Below are positions 63,730 to 64,000 of a stretch of 64,000 bases of DNA, piece after piece (within the stretch, counting starts at the first letter, position 1; every line of letters starts with the position of its first letter). The notes beneath the pieces were generated by a model. The model saw only the letters and a program-made list of their open reading frames with translations, did no database searches and was not told where the DNA came from. The position numbers and the translations under genes were made by a program. The DNA comes from [Empedobacter] haloabium (GTDB lineage: Bacteria; Pseudomonadota; Gammaproteobacteria; Burkholderiales; Burkholderiaceae_D). The stretch covers positions 5,952,001-6,016,000 of the forward strand of contig CP136508.1 in NCBI GenBank assembly GCA_008011715.2, given 5' to 3'.

Positions 63730-64000
63730 CTAATCAGCAGTGAACTATCCACAAATTCTGGGGATAACTTTGTGGACATTGCGCCGACAATCCCCTGATG
63801 CAACGGGTTTCAGTGGGGCATGAGGCTTGAGAAAGCGCAAATTTCACAATTTTTATCTTTGAAAATCAAAGACTTGCAAAACCGCCCCCAGTAGAGGAAA
63901 TCAGCGCGAGTTTTTAATCTTTCTGTGCATAAGTATCGCTGCCTGTTTACCGATCCGATGTCGCACCGCCGCATTTCGCCACCTGGTCACACTTTCCAGG
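63730..64000. other. AT-rich intergenic end of the window
   Basis: No gene is supported. It contains TCTTTGA-AAA-TCAAAGA (63856-63872), a perfect 7-bp inverted repeat; TGTGCATAA (63924-63932), which matches the DnaA-box consensus on the minus strand; and two one-mismatch DnaA-like boxes near 63745 and 63759. Probably promoters of priA and of the next gene. Confidence 0.4.

Noticed and set aside
63741..63932. Chromosomal replication origin
   Set aside because: Only one exact DnaA box and no dnaA, rpmH or gidA genes are visible; the region is better explained as promoters.

Overview
This is 64 kb of high-GC chromosome from a Gram-negative betaproteobacterium, most likely an Oxalobacteraceae member of the Massilia/Pseudoduganella/Duganella group. 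The inference rests on two PEP-CTERM sorting-signal proteins, a GTP-type PEP carboxykinase, betaproteobacterial-type ArgP, RdgC and 'host attachment' proteins, a trimeric-porin type outer-membrane protein, GGDEF/EAL and HD-GYP signalling, and intergenic GGGTCTGACCCC-type palindromes. No species-level call is possible from reading alone. Gene density is about 90 percent. Most genes look vertically inherited; the visible accessory pieces are a low-GC gene (6.2-7.1 kb), an IS3-family element (28.4-29.7 kb), a membrane/pentapeptide/Mrr-nuclease gene pair (45.6-47.0 kb) and an Abi-family gene (61.0-61.7 kb).

Left part (1-23.8 kb). The window opens inside a very large minus-strand RTX-like repeat protein whose C-terminus lies outside the window. 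It is transcribed divergently from an OmpR-type two-component system, with a consensus sigma70 promoter and a CusR/CopR-like box between them. A low-GC HEPN-motif gene follows, then the DNA-repair pair ssb/uvrA around a LexA box; ssb carries an apparent frameshift in a run of ten G. Next is a small TetR regulon: two near-identical operators, a 36-residue microprotein, a thioredoxin-fold isomerase, and a membrane-SRPBCC protein. Then come a ZIP transporter, a beta-strand-repeat lipoprotein, a VOC protein, pckG, a D-2-hydroxyacid dehydrogenase, a mini-asparaginase, rdgC, a PEP-CTERM protein with an EF-hand, and dinB with a LexA box touching its start codon.

Middle part (23.9-45.5 kb). A porin, an MCP and an XRE regulator precede a tRNA cluster (Val, Asp, Asp). 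A 62-bp direct repeat of the tRNA-Asp 3' end plus its terminator follows, and then the IS3 element, which sits inside one copy of the dispersed palindrome with a 3-bp target duplication. Further on are a cNMP-binding protein with an AI-2E-type permease, ahpC-ahpF with an OxyR-like upstream region, a THI5/NMT1-PAS-GGDEF-EAL protein, ygiQ (probable frameshift near its 5' end), a second PEP-CTERM protein, a MerR regulator and methyltransferase sharing a soxbox-like operator, and a Tat-exported PhoD phosphatase.

Right part (45.6-64 kb). The two-gene membrane/Mrr-nuclease unit is the best candidate for an undescribed system. It is followed by tandem M3 peptidases, a Cys-cluster GMC oxidoreductase, a DJ-1/PfpI protein, rep-slyX, an HD-GYP protein lacking the HD dyad, a disulfide-type flavoprotein facing argP, an Abi-family HEPN protein and priA. 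All family assignments are from motif recognition; no database search was run.
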